Shown: in pieces, positions 15,412-22,942 of the stretch
Layout: each line of letters starts with the position of its first letter
Numbering within the stretch: the stretch's first letter is position 1
IMG/VR virus record: IMGVR_UViG_3300025009_001342
Span: 1 to 42,179 of that record
DNA: 42,179 bases
Origin: a virus
Direction: 5' to 3' (one strand)
The notes under the pieces: generated by a model
What the model was told of the DNA's origin: nothing
What the model saw: the letters and a program-made list of their open reading frames with translations, nothing else
The model's database searches: none
Translations under genes and position numbers: made by a program

Positions 15412-15982
15412 TATTTTCTCCAATCTTTTTTAAAATATATTTCACACATTCATCAAAATCATAATTTTTAACAATATAATCAACTTCTTGATTAACTATA
15501 TCAAATGTAAATTGTTCTTCATCATCTAATTTACGCCTATTCCATTCTATTTGATCAAATCCATCCCTATTAATTGCTCTTTGTTTTCTAGTTGGTTCAT
15601 TTACATCAATGAAAAATGATACAATGTTGTCTTTGAAATGTTTCTTGAGTTCTATTAACCCTAAAATATCTAGAACAACTATGTAATTATGTTTTGATAA
15701 ATTAATGCTTTCGCAATGTAAGCCGTAATACCAAACATCTGGCACATTATTCACAAGTGTATTATATTTTCTACATTCAATAAATTCTTCTTGTGCAATC
15801 ATATCTTCAAATTGTTTTCTTGAAATGAAATGATATGGATTATTTTCTGATTCTAATGGTCGCATGGGGCGTGATGTATGAGATATCACCATTTCATAAT
15901 TGTAATTATCTGATATGTACTTAGATAAACTATCCTTTCCTGAACTGCTGAATCCTGCGAGAACCACTACTTTATTTTTCAA
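15404..15982 (-). CDS. Guanylate-kinase-like nucleotide kinase, TTG start
   Basis: A 192-residue P-loop protein. The Walker A is GFSSSGKDS (residues 10-18). SHTSRPMRPLE (residues 35-45) matches the GMP-binding strand of guanylate kinases, and YHFISRKQFEDMIAQEEFIE follows as in that family. The C-terminal region has the expected arginine-rich lid (RKQRAINRDGF). It likely phosphorylates (d)GMP or a related monophosphate. The start is TTG at 15982, immediately after the ThyX stop, with GAGGTG six bases before it. Confidence 0.82.
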   Translation of the reverse strand: MKNKVVVLAGFSSSGKDSLSKYISDNYNYEMVISHTSRPMRPLESENNPYHFISRKQFEDMIAQEEFIECRKYNTLVNNVPDVWYYGLHCESINLSKHNYIVVLDILGLIELKKHFKDNIVSFFIDVNEPTRKQRAINRDGFDQIEWNRRKLDDEEQFTFDIVNQEVDYIVKNYDFDECVKYILKKIGENND

Positions 15983-16609
15983 TTACTTCACCTCAATATC
16001 ATCAAATATTACTGGTATTTTCCCTTTTAATTCTTCTAATAGCATAATAGCAACTTCACGCATTTGTGGGTGTGCAACTTTAGCAGTTCTTAGTCTAAAG
16101 AAATGCCTTAATTCTCTAAGATTCATAGTAACAACAATTTCAGTTTTTAATGAATTGGGTAATACAGAACGTGCTTCTTGTGGACTTGCGCCTAATGTCA
16201 ATAGTTCAAAATATGTAATCTCTGCTTGTAAACACCCTATTCTCCAAGATTGAAATTGTTTAGACTCTTCATTCCAAAACAAAGGTTTAATTACTGTAAT
16301 TTCCTTACCGAATTTTTCTTGATTATAGTTGCAATATCTGGTTGATTCCTGAGCATAAGAAGCAATTCTATGTCTTACAATTTCGTGTGTAACCCCTCTA
16401 TCACAGATGAACTTAACTGATATATTAAAGTGCTCAATCATAGCTTCATGGCCCCTTTTAATGAGGTCTGCAACGAATTTTTTAGATGAGTCAGGAGTAA
16501 TTTTACTCTCACTTTTGTAACAAGTTCGGCCTACTACTTCTATATGTTTAAGAATTTCATCTCCATTGATTTGATCTAATATCTCTACACTTGCATTAAT
16601 AATTTTCAT
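15983..16609 (-). CDS. thyX: Flavin-dependent thymidylate synthase
   Basis: A 208-residue protein with the ThyX signature RHRIASYAQESTRY (RHRxxSxxxxSxR) and the later LRELRHFFRLRTAKVAHPQ region that helps bind FAD and dUMP. ThyX converts dUMP to dTMP using methylene-tetrahydrofolate and FADH2. ATG 16609 has AAGGA nine bases upstream; the longer frame beginning at 16648 lacks such a site. It lies in a nucleotide-synthesis run with a kinase and nucleotidase directly downstream. Confidence 0.95.
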   Translation of the reverse strand: MKIINASVEILDQINGDEILKHIEVVGRTCYKSESKITPDSSKKFVADLIKRGHEAMIEHFNISVKFICDRGVTHEIVRHRIASYAQESTRYCNYNQEKFGKEITVIKPLFWNEESKQFQSWRIGCLQAEITYFELLTLGASPQEARSVLPNSLKTEIVVTMNLRELRHFFRLRTAKVAHPQMREVAIMLLEELKGKIPVIFDDIEVK

Positions 16610-16640
16610 TTTAATTATTCCTTCTTTCTTTCTTTTATTT

Positions 16641-17135
16641 CTACTCAAATTTTATTTTATCATACTGATATTTCTTATGATATATACATGTTTGCTCATA
16701 GCAACAGTCAGGACAGTTTCTATGATATAGCATTTCCTGATTATTACAGGATAATTTATTACGCATTGGAATTAGACCCTTTTCAAGAATTGCTTTCTCA
16801 ATATCAGAAATCTCTTCTTGATTATCTTCATTTCCATTTTCTTGATTCAGCAACCATTGTTCATATTCCTCAATGGTTTTAAGAAGTCCAACAGTAATAT
16901 CTTTTAGTTCATAATCATCATAAAATTTTATTTTGTAGTAATCAATATCTTTCCTAATATTTCTTTTTACAATGGTACATTCTTGACCTCTATATTTTAC
17001 AATTAAGCCAACAAAAACTACTTTATCTTCTACATTAAATTTAGGTTCTTTTTTGATGTCGCTTAATTCTGAATATTTATCTTCCTTTTTTTGTTTAGGT
17101 GCTCTAGGGGTTAGATTAATTTTACCTTTTGCCAT
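16641..17135 (-). CDS. Hypothetical protein with possible SH3/KOW-like segment and cysteine tail
   Basis: A 164-residue protein from ATG 17135 (AAGGA about ten bases upstream; GTG at 17144 is an alternative). The N-terminus is Lys/Pro-rich (KINLTPRAPKQKKEDKY). Residues ~35-75 form a small beta-like stretch (NVEDKVVFVGLIVKYRGQE) resembling a KOW/SH3 barrel. An acidic linker follows, and the end has CPDCCYEQTC, possibly metal-binding. It is the first gene after a strong promoter at 17.2 kb. Function unknown. Confidence 0.6.
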   Translation of the reverse strand: MAKGKINLTPRAPKQKKEDKYSELSDIKKEPKFNVEDKVVFVGLIVKYRGQECTIVKRNIRKDIDYYKIKFYDDYELKDITVGLLKTIEEYEQWLLNQENGNEDNQEEISDIEKAILEKGLIPMRNKLSCNNQEMLYHRNCPDCCYEQTCIYHKKYQYDKIKFE

Positions 17136-17155
17136 ATTTTTCACATCCTTTCATA

Positions 17156-17207
17156 ACTCTGTACTACAATCCATATAAATTATTATACATTAATCACAAT
17201 ACAGAGT
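17156..17207. repeat. 8-bp inverted repeat flanking a promoter: possible operator
   Basis: ACTCTGTA (17156-17163) and TACAGAGT (17200-17207) are perfect inverted copies. One overlaps the -35 and the other lies downstream of the -10 of the promoter at 17182-17210, as expected for a repressor pair or leader hairpin. Confidence 0.45.
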
Positions 17208-17210
17208 CAA
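17182..17210 (-). promoter_or_regulatory. Sigma-A promoter for the 17.1 kb operon
   Basis: Minus strand TTGACT (17210-17205), 17-bp spacer, TATAAT (17187-17182). It faces the 164-aa gene, thyX, the kinase, the nucleotidase and the small genes down to 13.9 kb. Confidence 0.85.
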
Positions 17211-17241
17211 TATAATTTTATTTATTGCTTTATGTATAAAT

Positions 17242-17454
17242 CTAATACTGCACAAACCCTGTAACCCTATTATCTTTCTCATTCAGCAACTCATAAGCAA
17301 CTTTAATAATTTGCCTCAATATAATATCACATTCATTGAAATCCATTCCCTCAAAATCAGCAGTCAAGAATCCTTTCATTCGATCATAATGTCTTATTTC
17401 TAATTCCTTATTTGAAAGAACTTCCTTATTTGTAATGTTTACATTATTTCTCAT
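17242..17454 (-). CDS. Small hypothetical protein, 70 aa
   Basis: ATG at 17454 with AAGGAG nine bases upstream. The acidic product begins MRNNVNITNKEVLSNKELEI and contains DFNECDIILRQIIKVAYELL, a single amphipathic helix. No recognised family. It precedes the 17.2 kb promoter and is the last gene of the preceding minus-strand run. Confidence 0.6.
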   Translation of the reverse strand: MRNNVNITNKEVLSNKELEIRHYDRMKGFLTADFEGMDFNECDIILRQIIKVAYELLNEKDNRVTGFVQY

Positions 17455-17494
17455 AAATCATTCTCCTTTTATTTTATTTAATTTTATATCTAAT

Positions 17495-17788
17495 CTACTC
17501 CCAAGTATCTTCTTCAGGTAAACTAATTGCAACAACTACTTCACCGCTACGATATAATTCTAAGATATGTCTACACATATATTCTTTGCTAGGTTTTTGC
17601 CAATCAAAACAAATTACAATATTGGCATTATTAATTTTTAATTTAAATCCATTCCAATGTTCCTGTTTTTCTATTTCTGCATCAACAACAGATAATTTAG
17701 TGATAATTCCTAATTCTCCATCTGAATGAACAGATTCTATTTTAATTATCTTATTTAATGTTTTGTTCATAAAATATTCTAAATCCAT
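17495..17788 (-). CDS. Hypothetical protein, 97 aa
   Basis: ATG at 17788 has AGGAGG seven bases upstream and is preferred over a further-upstream in-frame start. The product (MDLEYFMNKTLNKIIKIESV...) alternates short strands (NANIVICFDW) with an acidic end (ISLPEEDTWE). No domain recognised; one of a row of small genes in one direction. Confidence 0.6.
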   Translation of the reverse strand: MDLEYFMNKTLNKIIKIESVHSDGELGIITKLSVVDAEIEKQEHWNGFKLKINNANIVICFDWQKPSKEYMCRHILELYRSGEVVVAISLPEEDTWE

Positions 17789-17851
17789 ATGTATTCCTCC
17801 TAATATTTTATTTTTGATTATGCCTGACTCGATATATTTAGGCATCACTTC

Positions 17852-18238
17852 CTACCAACTCTTATAATCAGTGAAATCAATTACAATGTCACACTTAGGG
17901 CATACGCCTTTATATGTAGAACCTATTCCTGAACCATACTCAAACAATAATAAATGCCTTTTATCTTTATCACATTCAGCATATATTCCTAGCGCATTTA
18001 TCTCGTCAGTTTTGCCAATATAAGTATAACCTTTCCTAATTAATCTCTTCTGTGCTTCTTTGTCATATTGATCAGCTTGGAGTTGAGTAATTTGATTTTG
18101 AATTTCTTTAATGTATGATTTCCGTATGTCTCTTTTAATTTCTAATCCAAGAATTTCTTTTCTGATATTGTCTAACTCTTGATTAGAAGACTCTAATTGT
18201 TCTTGAAGTTTAGCAATTTGAATGTTTGCATCAAGCAT
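17852..18238 (-). CDS. Coiled-coil protein with small C-terminal cysteine pair, 128 aa
   Basis: ATG at 18238 with AAAGGAG nine bases upstream. Residues 1-60 form a heptad-rich coiled coil (IAKLQEQLESSNQELDNIRK). The C-terminal half is compact and contains CPKCD near residue 113 with an earlier single Cys (YAECDKDKR), so one or two more ligands would be needed for zinc. Function unknown. Confidence 0.65.
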   Translation of the reverse strand: MLDANIQIAKLQEQLESSNQELDNIRKEILGLEIKRDIRKSYIKEIQNQITQLQADQYDKEAQKRLIRKGYTYIGKTDEINALGIYAECDKDKRHLLLFEYGSGIGSTYKGVCPKCDIVIDFTDYKSW

Positions 18239-18266
18239 TTTATCCCCACTCCTTTAATGTTTTATT

Positions 18267-18455
18267 TTATGATATAACCACTTTTAATTCTAGTGCTACA
18301 TGTTGCTCTCGATCCATTACTCTATATTTCTCAATATCAACAACTTTATAGTTTTTATTGCTTCCTTTAATTGTTACTTCCTCACCATTTTGATAATTAG
18401 GGTTATTGGAGGTGTATGCTGTTACTATTTCATTTTTGGAATTGTATAATAAAAT
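18267..18455 (-). CDS. Small hypothetical protein with no canonical start codon (ATT or lost start)
   Basis: A strong AAGGAGGAG site is followed by an open frame that has no ATG, GTG or TTG until codon 48. The codon at the best spacing (18461) is TTA. ATT at 18455, 11 bases after the ribosome site, would give 62 residues beginning LLYNSKNEIVTAYTS after the start residue and including YQNGEEVTIKGSNKNYKVVD, a beta-rich fold. The frame is clean to TAA at 18267. Either initiation is on a non-standard codon or the start codon has mutated. Confidence 0.5.
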   Translation of the reverse strand: MLLYNSKNEIVTAYTSNNPNYQNGEEVTIKGSNKNYKVVDIEKYRVMDREQHVALELKVVIS

Positions 18456-18473
18456 ATCTAATTAATCTCCTCC

Positions 18474-18629
18474 TTAAACAACTTCAAATTCATTATGATA
18501 ATAAATTTCTGCTAAATCCCTTCTAGCATCAATTTCAGATAGTTTGTATTCATTCATGAATTCTTCTACTAATTTGTAGTTAAGTTTATCCATTGCTTGT
18601 AGAATGTAGTTTTCTTTGTTTGTGATCAT
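18474..18629 (-). CDS. Small hypothetical protein, 51 aa
   Basis: ATG at 18629 has GGAGG ten bases upstream and the frame ends in TAA at 18474. The product begins MITNKENYILQAMDKLNYKL and ends YYHNEFEVV: a short acidic helical protein. Its stop overlaps the ribosome site of the next small gene, so the two are likely coupled. Confidence 0.65.
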   Translation of the reverse strand: MITNKENYILQAMDKLNYKLVEEFMNEYKLSEIDARRDLAEIYYHNEFEVV

Positions 18630-18671
18630 TTTAATTTGTTCCTCCTTTCACCATTAAATAGAGTTTTGATG

Positions 18672-19103
18672 CTAATTTAATCTCATTCCCCAACATTTAT
18701 ATTCATGATACGGAATTTCTTTTTCTTTTGATGTTACTTTTATAGACCTATCATCTACAACTTCAACAACTAACTCTTCTTTGTGATTATGATAAACAGT
18801 ATCACCTACCTTAAAATCAAAATCCGTTAAATAATAGTTCAAATAATTATATCTCTCACAAAATTTATCTAGTTCATCATATGCAATTATTTCACAACTT
18901 TTATTAAAAGAAGCAAAAGAGAAAGTGATTGTTGTTTGTGAAAGTTCAAATATAAATTTATCTAAATTAACATCATTTTCTTTCTTAATATCTAAAATTT
19001 CTAACTCAAATTTCTTTCTAAAGTTTTCAATGACTGTAAAAATAGAATCTATTGATCTTATAGCATGATAATCATTATTCATTTCTATGGTTCCATTAAA
19101 CAT
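18672..19103 (-). CDS. Hypothetical protein, 143 aa
   Basis: ATG at 19103 with AAGGAAG upstream. The product begins MFNGTIEMNNDYHAIRSIDS and has alternating strands and helices. Its C-terminal third (DFKVGDTVYHNHKEELVVEV) looks like a small beta barrel. No known motif. Confidence 0.6.
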   Translation of the reverse strand: MFNGTIEMNNDYHAIRSIDSIFTVIENFRKKFELEILDIKKENDVNLDKFIFELSQTTITFSFASFNKSCEIIAYDELDKFCERYNYLNYYLTDFDFKVGDTVYHNHKEELVVEVVDDRSIKVTSKEKEIPYHEYKCWGMRLN

Positions 19104-19150
19104 TTATATCTTCCTTTCTTAATAGTGATTAAAATCATTATTTTAAATTA

Positions 19151-19492
19151 TCAATACCACTCGTAATAGTCTTTAAAATTTCTGTCATAATTCCAGTAAT
19201 CATCAATACCATATTCAGGTATAAATTTACAATATACAACATGATCAAGTGCTTCTTGACCAATATCCTTATCTATGTAAGCATATTGCCATCTATAACC
19301 TCTGGCATTATCACTTGCTCTTATTGCTTTATAATAATCTCCATTATTTAATTCAATGGTAAATATTCCAGTGTTAGGAGATGTTTTGATAACTTTATTA
19401 ATATCCTCTTGATTCATACTATCAAGTAATTCTTGTAATTTATTAAATGCCCTTTCCATCGTTGAACCATAAATAATTATATTTTTAGCCAT
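19151..19492 (-). CDS. Hypothetical protein, 113 aa
   Basis: ATG at 19492 is seven bases after GGAGG. The product begins MAKNIIIYGSTMERAFNKLQ and is rich in Tyr/Trp at the end (DDYWNYDRNFKDYYEWY). The mix suggests a compact alpha/beta protein like those of unknown function in Firmicute phages. Its ribosome site directly follows the right boundary of the IS605-type element, so it was the neighbour downstream of the interrupted gene. Confidence 0.6.
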   Translation of the reverse strand: MAKNIIIYGSTMERAFNKLQELLDSMNQEDINKVIKTSPNTGIFTIELNNGDYYKAIRASDNARGYRWQYAYIDKDIGQEALDHVVYCKFIPEYGIDDYWNYDRNFKDYYEWY

Positions 19493-19537
19493 ATTTTAAC
19501 CTCCTATAATAAAATCTCATACGGACTCACTTGAACT

Positions 19538-19631
19538 TCACACGAATTAATTAGTGTGATTCTTAATTCATTGACCAGACTAACGCCCAATCTCCTTAAG
19601 CTAACCCTGTAGTTCCTACAGTTTTTATTAA
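19538..19631 (-). ncRNA. Probable omega/reRNA scaffold of the IS605-type element
   Basis: The 3' region of tnpB elements gives rise to the guide RNA for TnpB. Here the stretch after the tnpB stop has two small hairpins (19607-19621; TCACAC/GTGTGA in 19539-19560) and ends at the element boundary. The guide would be the adjacent flank starting GTGAGTCCGTATGAG. Presence is inferred from family behaviour. Confidence 0.45.
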
Positions 19632-20744
19632 TTATGCTATTAACTTCAATCCTTCATTTCTAATATTAATAGCAGCATTTATGTCTCTATTATGACTACT
19701 GCCACATTCTGGGCATTTCCATTCCCTAACACTTAAATCTAAATCAACATATTTCCATCCACAAACATGACAAAGTTTACTACTAGCAAAATATCTATCC
19801 ACAACAGAAATTTCTCTACCATACCAAATTGCTTTATAATTCAACATTGTAGTAAAACTATACCATGAAGCATCTGATATACTTTTCGCTAATTTATGAT
19901 TCTTCTTCATTCCTTCAATATTAAGATCCTCTAGGCAAATAACTTGATTTTCATTGATAAGTCTAGTTGATAATTTTTGAAGAAAGTCCTTCCTAGTATT
20001 AGTAATTTTCTCATGAAGTCTAGCCACTTTAATTCTTGCCTTGTTTCTATTTTTACTACCCTTTTTCTTCTTAGATAGTTTTCTTTGAAGTTTTACTAAT
20101 TTATCTTCATATTTACGATAATATTTTGGATTATCAATAATTTCACATTCAGATGTAATAGCAAAATCTTTAATTCCCAAATCAATACCAATATTTATTT
20201 CTGATTTAGGTAATTTAATAGGCTCTGGCACTTCGCAAAGAATAGAGATAAAATATTTACCACTAGGAACCTGAGATATTGTTACATTTTTAATTATTCC
20301 AATTACTTCTCTTGATTTAGCAAATTTAACTAAACCAAGTTTAGGAAGTTTAATTCTATTGCTTTCGATTCTAATATTATTATTTGTAAAAGTAGTACGA
20401 TAAGACTTTCTATTATCTTTTTTAGATTTGAATTTTGGAAAACCTTGATTATTATTACCTTTCTTAATTTCTCTAAAGAAATTCTGATAAGCTAAGTCTA
20501 AGTTTTTAAGAGTTTGTTGGAGAGATATACTATCAATTTCTTTAAGTCATTCAAATTCTTTTTTAAGTTGAGGTAGGAGAATAGCACATTGATTATATGT
20601 TAAAGTTTGATGATTTTCTTTATACATCTCGATCCTTTTATCTAGAAAGTAATTATAGATGAATCTATTTGAACCTAAATGTTTATTGATTAAAATTGTT
20701 TGCTCTTTGTTTGGGTATAGTCTGAATTTGAATGTTTTAAGCAA
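19632..20744 (-). pseudogene. tnpB: tnpB (RuvC-like RNA-guided nuclease) with one TGA nonsense codon
   Basis: A continuous 370-codon frame broken only by TGA at 20549-20547, where the family has Trp (KKEFE*LKEIDS). Everything else is kept: the N-terminal helix region (LKTFKFRLYPNKEQTILINK), the RuvC acids in GIDLGIKDFAI, CLEDLNIEGM and HNRDINAAINI, and the zinc finger CHVC...CPEC. TnpB is the RNA-guided nuclease of IS200/IS605 elements. TGG to TGA is one G-to-A change, so the gene was intact recently. A GTG inside the frame (20231) could start only a C-terminal fragment. Confidence 0.85.
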
Positions 20745-20804
20745 TTGATACTCACCTCCAATATTTATTTATTATATCAAATTTTTAACTGATTTGTTAA
20801 CAAT

Positions 20805-21248
20805 TTATCTCATGACTGAAGTCACGGATGTTCTTGTTGTCCACCATAAAACATCAACTTTATAATCAGCATAACTCACAGTTCTCTTCTGAAAATAAAC
20901 TTTCATATCACTATCATCTTTAGGGGTTAACCAATAATATTTAACATTTTCACTATACTTAGGATTATTGAACCTATATTCTTGACCAGATTTAACTTTA
21001 AGATTGGATTTTGATTTATCAAATTCAATAAATGCTCCATAATCACCAATTACAATACGATTATAACCATTTGATATGAGTGTATTATTTAGACTATGTA
21101 TTTTGAAATTAGTATCACCATTAATATTTAATTGTGATGGAAGATTGTCTAGATATTTTTGTCTAACTTCTTCTGATAGAGATGATTTTAGTTTGCGATA
21201 TTTATATTTTGCAGATAATTCTTCTTGGAATTGTAGTAAGTTTTCTAT
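20805..21248 (-). pseudogene. Hypothetical gene truncated by the IS605-type insertion; ATA at start position
   Basis: The frame begins with ATA at 21248, nine bases after AGGAGG that overlaps the end of the upstream 53-aa gene. An earlier TTG (21281) has no ribosome site. The native part (IENLLQFQEELSAKYKYRKL ... YKVDVL) is alpha/beta with a basic N-terminus. From about 20845 the frame runs into IS sequence and ends artificially at 20805. Joining the proposed target site gives ...DVLCESV and a stop. Function not recognised. Confidence 0.6.
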
Positions 21249-21252
21249 GTGG

Positions 21253-21414
21253 TTATTCCTCCTTTTCAATTTTACTCTCAATCTTATTAATGATTTCTAA
21301 AATTTCTATGCAAGCCTTTTTGTACCCTTTAGACCAAATATAAGTGCTTTCATTATAATGATCTTTGGAAAAATTATTAATGTGATTAATTAACCATTGT
21401 TTAAGTTCTTTCAT
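21253..21414 (-). CDS. Small hypothetical protein, 53 aa
   Basis: ATG at 21414 has AAAGGAG nine bases upstream and the frame ends in TAA at 21253. The product begins MKELKQWLINHINNFSKDHY and ends IINKIESKIEKEE: an amphipathic helical protein. Its last codons contain the AGGAGG that serves the next gene, a coupled arrangement. Confidence 0.65.
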   Translation of the reverse strand: MKELKQWLINHINNFSKDHYNESTYIWSKGYKKACIEILEIINKIESKIEKEE

Positions 21415-21503
21415 TTATGGTTTCTCCTTTCTTTAATTTATCACCTCCTTTCTGTGATTTATATTATGATTGTTCAATGTTGATTTTATATTTTATCTTC
21501 CAT

Positions 21504-21686
21504 TTAAAATTCCTCATCCAATGCTAGTTTCCAACATTCAGAGCACATTGTATCATTACTTGCAATACATTTATTATGTTGATTTTCATTTAATCCTACA
21601 GCGTTAGGGCATACGCCAAATAGATTACTAATTTTAGAATTTGATTCTAATTGCAGATATTCTATTAATTTATCTTTTCCTGTCAT
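21504..21686 (-). CDS. Small cysteine-containing protein, 60 aa
   Basis: ATG at 21686 with AAGGAG nine bases upstream. The product begins MTGKDKLIEYLQLESNSKIS and has four cysteines (VCPNAV, NKCIAS, MCSECW), enough to bind one zinc ion. No family recognised. Confidence 0.6.
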   Translation of the reverse strand: MTGKDKLIEYLQLESNSKISNLFGVCPNAVGLNENQHNKCIASNDTMCSECWKLALDEEF

Positions 21687-21692
21687 TTAGAT

Positions 21693-21953
21693 TCACTCCT
21701 TAATAAATTCTAATATATCCATCATGGCATATGTTCTTTGTGCGTCTTTTTCTACATCCCAAACATCGAGTAACCATTGGTTTTCTTTGTGGTAATCAGT
21801 ACTGCCATAGTGGATTTGTTGAGGAATAATTGTTCTGATTGATGTAATACCTTGATAATTTTTATATTTTACTTTGATTGGAGGATTTGCTGGTTTAGTT
21901 TGAATTATGTTTTCTTTTATTGCAACATTCATTACCGAATCATTAACTGCCAT
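21693..21953 (-). CDS. WYL-like small domain protein, 86 aa
   Basis: The start is ATG 21953 (MAVNDSVMNVAIKENIIQTK), with AAAGGA ten bases upstream. The core KVKYKNYQGITSIRTIIPQQ, then YHKENQWLLDVWDVEKDAQR and TYAMMDILEF follow the strand order of WYL-like domains seen in small phage proteins, which often sense ligands or bind nucleic acid. Its start overlaps the end of the kinase-like gene. The assignment rests on pattern similarity only. Confidence 0.6.
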   Translation of the reverse strand: MAVNDSVMNVAIKENIIQTKPANPPIKVKYKNYQGITSIRTIIPQQIHYGSTDYHKENQWLLDVWDVEKDAQRTYAMMDILEFIKE

Positions 21954-21955
21954 TT

Positions 21956-22495
21956 TTAACATCCTTTCACTTTAGCAAGTTCTTTATAAATATCTCCTAT
22001 AATAAAATCTACTACGAGATTAGTTTTATTTAATACAGTATGAGGAAATTCACCATCTTTTAAAATATCTAGAATATGACCACTAATAATTAAAGATTCT
22101 TCTTCAGTTTGCATTCTACCAACAGAGTCATATTCTCCAAGATTATTGATAAAATAATTCATATTATGATAAGTATTATGTGTTTCAACAATTAAACCTT
22201 TAAAATTAGAAGACAAATCTTTTCCATAATATAAAGATAGAAGAAGAGGTGAATCTGTAATAATAACATCCACTTTTCCTTTAACTGTAAACATTTTATG
22301 ATTTTGTTTACCGAAAATATAAATCTGATCTTCTAAGACCTTAAAACTTTCTTCCCAAACTTTACTTTTTGCATATTCAGTAACAAGTTCACAACGAATA
22401 CCTTGTCTTTTTAATTCATAGAATATTCCTGCTGAAGTGGTTGATTTGCCAGCAGATGGGCCTCCAAATATATTTACGACAATAGTTTTATGCAT
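21956..22495 (-). CDS. P-loop AAA/kinase-like ATPase, 179 aa
   Basis: A 179-residue protein with Walker A GGPSAGKST at residues 11-19 and a likely Walker B in DVIITDSPLLLSLY. The layout (early P-loop, then LVTEYAKSKVWEESF, then TDSPL) matches the small AAA_28/NadR-like nucleoside-kinase-type ATPases. The substrate cannot be told from sequence. ATG 22495 is nine bases after AAGGAG, which overlaps the stop of the DUF488 gene. It sits between DUF488 and WYL-like genes. Confidence 0.72.
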   Translation of the reverse strand: MHKTIVVNIFGGPSAGKSTTSAGIFYELKRQGIRCELVTEYAKSKVWEESFKVLEDQIYIFGKQNHKMFTVKGKVDVIITDSPLLLSLYYGKDLSSNFKGLIVETHNTYHNMNYFINNLGEYDSVGRMQTEEESLIISGHILDILKDGEFPHTVLNKTNLVVDFIIGDIYKELAKVKGC

Positions 22496-22504
22496 TGTTT
22501 ATAT

Positions 22505-22849
22505 TCACTCCTTAACATATTCTTTAATTTCAATTCCTAATTTCTCTTCTAACCACTTTGATACTAAAAATCTATGACAGAATCCACTCTTCTCCCAACA
22601 TAATAATACAGCATTTTCACCTAATTCTTCATAGACATGTTGAGGATCTAATTTATCAAGAATTTCTTTTTGATATTGTTCAGTATAGAATTGTTTATCA
22701 CCATCTTCTTTGTATTTCTTAAAGAACCAGTACGATGGGGCTAACTTTTTATATTCTCTACCTTTATACCAAGTTGGACATTTACCTGCAATTGATACAG
22801 CATTATCTCCTTTATATTTTGCGTAGTAGGATGTTTGGATAGTGGGCAC
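22505..22849 (-). CDS. DUF488-family protein
   Basis: A ~114-residue protein with the DUF488 hallmarks: TSYYAKYKGDNAVSIAG at the start, KKLAPSYWFFKKYK, and LLCWEKSGFCHRFLVSKWLE near the end, where the CxExxxxCHR signature lies. The function of the family is unsettled. The start is awkward: GTG at 22849 is only one base after AAGGAG, while ATC at 22840, ten bases away, would give a typical-length protein. It is the first gene after a possible promoter at 22897-22924. Confidence 0.75.
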   Translation of the reverse strand: MPTIQTSYYAKYKGDNAVSIAGKCPTWYKGREYKKLAPSYWFFKKYKEDGDKQFYTEQYQKEILDKLDPQHVYEELGENAVLLCWEKSGFCHRFLVSKWLEEKLGIEIKEYVKE

Positions 22850-22896
22850 ACTCCTTTTATATAAACTTAAAGCTCCATTTATATTAGATTTAGTAT

Positions 22897-22924
22897 ACTA
22901 TATAGTAATTGGATAATTGGTTAA
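22897..22924 (-). promoter_or_regulatory. Possible promoter in the 22.85-22.94 kb gap, with overlapping palindromes
   Basis: Minus strand TTAACC (22924-22919), 16-bp spacer, TATAGT (22902-22897). The -10 lies in two overlapping palindromes, TAGTATACTA (22891-22900) and TACTATATAGTA (22896-22907), which may form an operator. Evidence is moderate at best. Confidence 0.4.
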
Positions 22925-22942
22925 ACACCAGATGTAGTATTG

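Larger units (their letters stand above)
19532..20845 (-). mobile_element. IS200/IS605-type tnpB-only element (about 1.3 kb), tnpA absent
   Basis: Left end: GACT...AGTC hairpin region about 20 bp before tnpB. Right end: a CTGTAG/CTACAG hairpin (19607-19621) just after tnpB, then a TCACAC/GTGTGA hairpin, then TTCAA, the usual end of this family. The proposed boundaries are TTTAT (20850-20846) outside the left end and TTCAA (ending 19532) at the right end. TTTAT is a TAM-like target. Joining the flanks restores an open end for the interrupted gene (see findings). No transposase tnpA is present, so it could only move in trans. Confidence 0.65.

Noticed and set aside
7402-20744. TGA or TAA used as a sense codon (altered genetic code)
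   Set aside because: The tnpB TGA stands for Trp, but several normal genes (for example those ending at 7402, 13941, 21693 and 22505) end in TGA with a new ribosome site and start right after. The TAA in the zinc-ribbon gene is of a different type. A standard code with isolated mutations fits better.
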